Positions 59,866-64,000 of a stretch of DNA of 64,000 nt are shown here, one piece after another (position 1 is the first letter of the stretch; every line of letters begins with the position of its first letter). A model generated the notes under the pieces. It did no database searches, had not been told where the DNA came from, and worked only from the letters and a program-made list of their open reading frames with translations. The position numbers and the translations under genes were made by a program. The DNA comes from Diadophis punctatus similis (Eukaryota > Chordata > Lepidosauria > Squamata > Dipsadidae): the NCBI GenBank assembly GCA_023053685.1, contig JALIGW010000003.1, positions 44,090,496-44,154,495 on the forward strand. The letters run 5' to 3'.

Positions 59866-62420
59866 ATTGTGTAGTCATCAGGAACTGAGCTGATTTGAAC
59901 TGGACTTTATTAAGTTCAATACTTCATATTCTCAGCACCTTCACTGGATAGGCAGATTTTCATTTATTCTCATATATTAAAACATTAAGCCAGCAATTCA
60001 GTTATAAAAGTGCTGTTCTTTCATACATCTTGCTAATAATTACATCAAACCTCTTTTTTTGGCAATTGGACAATGCAATACATTTATTTTATGTAGAAAT
60101 AAACATCTTTGGGTTTAATTTACTCCCACATAAATAAAAATGGAACTACATTAAAATGGAACTACATTACTCCTTAAAACATAACTGCTGTTCACTTAAT
60201 CTCTAAGTAAATTCCATTGTTTTAATTGAATATTTTCTGGAAAAAACATGTACAGTCCAGCAGGCAAATGGGGCAATAGCAATGAATACACGGATCATGC
60301 CAGCAAGAATTAGGTTCCTTGTATTCAGAAGGAAACCTAAAATTTACAGTTTAAAATATTTCAAGGCTACTTAAATTACACTACAGCAGTTTATATGGGG
60401 ATGTATTATATAATTAAGTAGGAAAAATTAAGATTTTAATGAACATCAGCAATTATATGAAATATCCAGATCAAACAATAATAAAGTGGATTTGATTGTG
60501 TATGAGAATCAGGTAAAAACCACAAGCTTGGTAAGAATATACCTGGGGAAAGGCCAAAGACCACAGATTATTTTTATTGTATTATTACTGTATAGTCACT
60601 GCCTTATTTCCCCTTTCAGGATAAGCAACATTTATGCTGAAGTACAAACTGTAAAAGAAGTAGTAATTTAAGGCATGAGAGAAGGAAACAAAAGCATAAC
60701 CAAAATGAGTTCACAACTGTATGCTACACCTTTCTATAGATTTCCATCCTTGTAAACCATCCCTATTTCCTTTATTTCTGTTCAGGGCATCATATGTTGC
60801 TTCTGGTTCTTTACCTTTCTCACCTGTTTAATAGAATGGATGCTTAGTTACAAATGCAACTGCAGCAAGTGGATAATTTAAAGAAATAATTGTTGGAAGA
60901 AAAACTTAGGTAGTCCCTGATGTCTTTTCAATGCAGTGCCTCAAACAATGACATTTCTTTCCATCAGCCTAAACTCTTGCCAGATACAAGAAAATATTCC
61001 CAGAGCAATTATGTTAACGCTAGGGAATGAACTCCAAAATAAGTGTGACTGGAATTGAATGGGGAGAAAGAATGAAATTCAGGGAATGAATCAAGCAGAC
61101 CGCCTGGACCAGCAATGTCACCCTCAGCCAAGAGAATTTGTTTCAGAATATGTTTCATCCGTATTGTGTTTGGCAAGATTGTGTTTACACACTGCTGCAT
61201 TTTGGATCCCATCAAGATGCTTTATAAATGGCGTAAACAATGTCTGAATATGGCATAGCAGGGAGGGAGGCAATTAAACGATCCAAATTAGTAGAGGGGC
61301 AGTGTTAATGAAGCATTCTGTGCTTTGTCTTTCTTTCCTGGGAAAATCCTATTAGTATAAAAACACTTAATAGAGGCACTTCAAAGCACTGGTGGGGAAA
61401 CATTTCCTCCCCCCCCCCCCCATCAGATGTGAGCACCATTCAGCCAAACACAGGTTTCATTTAGGCTCTGACTGAAGCAGGAGCTCCATTAAGGGTGTTC
61501 ACGTTTCTCTGCTTTCAAAAAAGATGCTTGTCAGTAGAGATAACAAAATCCATCAAAGAATTATGACACAATCCAGGGCATGTTTACTTGGAAGTAAGCC
61601 CTGCTGAGCACAATGAGGCCTGAATACAAATACATATGTATTTGTATTGATTCAATATATGTATACAATTGCAACCTTAAGAGACCAATTTCCACAGACG
61701 ACAACATCTCTTTATAGATGCATTTGGCACAATAGGTGTGAAACAGTAACTTTTCTAGTGGGAAGCCTTTGTCTCTCTCTCTTTGGAAAAGGACACAAGA
61801 CACCCTCATGGGCATTTTAAATCAGAATACTGAAACCTTCGAAATAAAGAGAGGGTTCAGGTAATAAAATACCCATATGGCAAGTTGGGACTTAATAAAT
61901 AGTTGTTGGCTTCCTGCAGATAGATCATGCTATTAGAAAGCCACAGAGCTGCACATTCAGCCTCTGTGTGGGTTTATATTAGGGAAGAGACATAAGAGCT
62001 GAATAGGGCTCCGATCAAATCTAGAACATTGTACAAGACAGCATCCTGCCGGTTTTCTTCTCTGGATATCTGGAAGTGCCATTTTTCTGTATTTGCATGA
62101 GAAAGGTATTAGGGTGGCAGTGAATAGCTTTCAGATAAGCAAATATATGTAAGTCCCAGGAGTTAAGTTAGTATTTGAAGGTCTCAATGGGATTTGCAGT
62201 AAAGAAATGCGCATGCAGCATATATCTTCATAGTTTCAGCCATTGAGTGTTTTCTTAAGGTATTCTGTTCTGTTCTATCCCTACTCCAATGCCTAGTTTT
62301 ATATATAGGAGGTGACATTTTATGATAATTATTGCTTCCCCTCCTCAGCCCTGGAAAAAAGCTACCAATTTAGAGATTTACTCAAATCTGTAAATGTGTC
62401 CTCTGCTTATATAAAGGGAG
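59866..62420. other. No gene seen
   Basis: AT-rich spacer with a poly-C run at 61,410. Confidence 0.55.
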
Positions 62421-62423
62421 TCC

Positions 62424-62610
62424 TATTTTACGACTGTAATTGGGACTGGCAATTCAATTGCTAAGCAACGTGGTTGTAAAGCAAAAAGTAATGTGACCAT
62501 GTTGACTTAGGGTAGCACTTTCAACTGCAGCCATTAAGCAAATTGCCTGTGGTTGTTATATGCGATGTCACATGTGTCTGTGACTTGCAACTTGCTGCTC
62601 CCTTTCCCAC
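62424..62610. repeat. Old diverged TA-MITE copy
   Basis: GAGTCCTATTTTACGACTG, CAATTGCTAAGCAACGTGG and CAGCCATTAAGCAAATTGCC follow the MITE family wording. Confidence 0.55.
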
Positions 62611-62819
62611 TGACCGCGTGTCAGGTCTGGGTGCAGGCTGCAAACCTGCTCTTCAACTGATTCTGTTCAATCTATTCCATCATCTCTTTGTCTCCTCTAA
62701 AATCTTGTGATTCCACCAACTAAATTGTCCTTCAACAGTTCCCAAATTTTAGACAGCAGTAACATTCCAATTGATATTTTTCTTCAGTCCATTATTAGAC
62801 ATCTCAGATGGATCTCTCT

Positions 62820-62863
62820 CTCTCTCCTCTCCTCTCCTCTCCTCTCCTCTCCTCTCCTCTCCT
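62820..62863. repeat. (TCTCC)n pentanucleotide microsatellite
   Basis: About eight TCTCC units preceded by (TC)n. Confidence 0.95.
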
Positions 62864-63276
62864 GATTAATTTATGGCTCAGGGGACTACTATGAGAGGGC
62901 ACTCGCATGAAAGTTTTTATTTCAATGGAAAGAACGATAAGAATAACTTTATTTCCATATGTAGCATATTTGAAATTTGTCATAAGCTTCGGCACTAAAA
63001 ATAAGTGGTTGCTGGAGAGTGAGAGGACTCTACTTCATTATTTGCTTTGTCACATGTTTATTACCACGTGGACATAATCAGGGCAGCCCAGTCTCTTTCA
63101 CACTATGCTTTCAACATTCATTTGTACTATTGAAGGATTATTTACACAAGAAAACTTACATCATCCAATCAGATTTTTGCAGCTGGTGCTCTCTAGATGT
63201 ATTAGACTGCAGCTAGCTCAATGGGATGCAATTCCCAACAAGATGAACATAGCTACATATTAGACCAAGAATATTA

Positions 63277-63599
63277 CAGGTAGTCCTTGACTTACAGTCA
63301 TTCAGTGACTGCTCGAAGTTAAAACAGTACTGAAAAAGTAACTTATAAACATTTTTCATATTTATGACCATTGCAGCATCCCCAGGGTCACATGATCAAA
63401 ATTCAGTCCCTTGGAAACTGGCATGTATTTATGATGGTTGCAGTGTCCCGGGGTCATGTGATCACCTTTTGACACCTTCTGACAAGCAAAGTCAATGGGC
63501 AAGCCAGATTCACTTTACAACCATCTTAGTAACTTAGCAACTGCAGTGATTCACTTAACACCTGTGTCAATAAAGGGTGTAAAATGGAACAAAACTCTC
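63277..63599. mobile_element. TA-flanked MITE, cut by a LINE at its right side
   Basis: Begins CAGGTAGTCCTTGACTTAC after TA. It runs to GTGTAAAATGGAACAAAACT and is then interrupted by (TTTA)n of the LINE. Confidence 0.8.
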
Positions 63600-64000
63600 T
63601 TTATTTATTTATTTATTTATTTGGCTTTCTTATATGCCGCCCAACTCCCGAAGGCGTACAGCATGGGAAAATACAAGGAACCAATAAACAAAATTTAAAA
63701 ACATAATATAAAAATTAAAAATGCAGTATAAAAACAACCATGCAACAACCAGGCATACCCGGGGGAGAGTTCAGCTGGAATTAAGCTCTACCCCCTGCCT
63801 GCAGGAAAAGCCACGTCTTAACGGCTTTTCGGAAGGCCAGCAGGGTGGGGATGGTTCGGGTCTCTGGAGGAAGTTGGTTCCAGAGCGCGGGGCCTGCCAC
63901 AGAGAAGGCCCTCCCCCTAGGGCCCGCCAGCCGGCATTGCTTGGTTGACGGGAGCTGGAGGAGGCCGACTCTGTGGGCCCTAACCGGTCGAAGGGAAGTA
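63600..64000 (-). mobile_element. LINE 3' fragment running off the right edge
   Basis: (TTTA)n then TATGCCGCCCAACTCCCGAAG. The remainder parallels the insert at 19.95-20.6 kb (TTCGGAAGGCCAGCAGGGTG; GCCACAGAGAAGGCCCTCCC). Minus orientation; the 5' part lies outside the window. Confidence 0.8.

Overview
This is a vertebrate nuclear genomic window with split genes, GT-AG introns, two CpG-rich promoters and dense transposon fossils. The repeats point to a squamate reptile, probably a snake: tRNA-derived SINEs with a squamate-type body, many small hAT elements with 8-bp target duplications, TA-flanked MITEs, L2/CR1-type LINE ends, Tc1 fossils and a Helitron. The species assignment is inference. 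Nearly all the computed open reading frames are chance frames or repeat frames; the real genes were found by joining exons at splice sites.

Region 1 (1-25,300, minus strand) is STK38 (NDR1 kinase). Twelve coding exons and a non-coding first exon are visible. They join in frame to 422 codons plus one base; the last coding exon lies beyond the left edge. The CpG-rich promoter is at about 24.7-25.35 kb.

Region 2 (25.3-40.4 kb) is repeat-rich. It contains a compact two-exon gene on the minus strand (29,984-31,195) encoding a 149-residue secreted precursor of the parathyroid hormone family. The mature peptide begins AVTEHQLL directly after a Lys-Arg site and has Trp at position 23. It is best read as PTH4 (PTH-L), a hormone reported as lost from placental mammals. 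This is the most notable finding.

Region 3 (40.5-46.7 kb, plus strand) is a complete SRSF3 gene: TATA-containing CpG promoter, non-coding exon 1, five coding exons giving 164 aa, and the in-frame-stop poison exon of exactly 456 nt. Including that exon gives a 124-residue truncated product, so the autoregulatory circuit is preserved.

Region 4 (46.7-64 kb) has no gene that I can support. It holds LINE ends, MITEs, a Tc1 fossil with a nested hAT, a 5S-like SINE fragment and microsatellites. In mammals the next gene after STK38 and SRSF3 is CDKN1A, so this is probably the SRSF3-CDKN1A intergenic interval.
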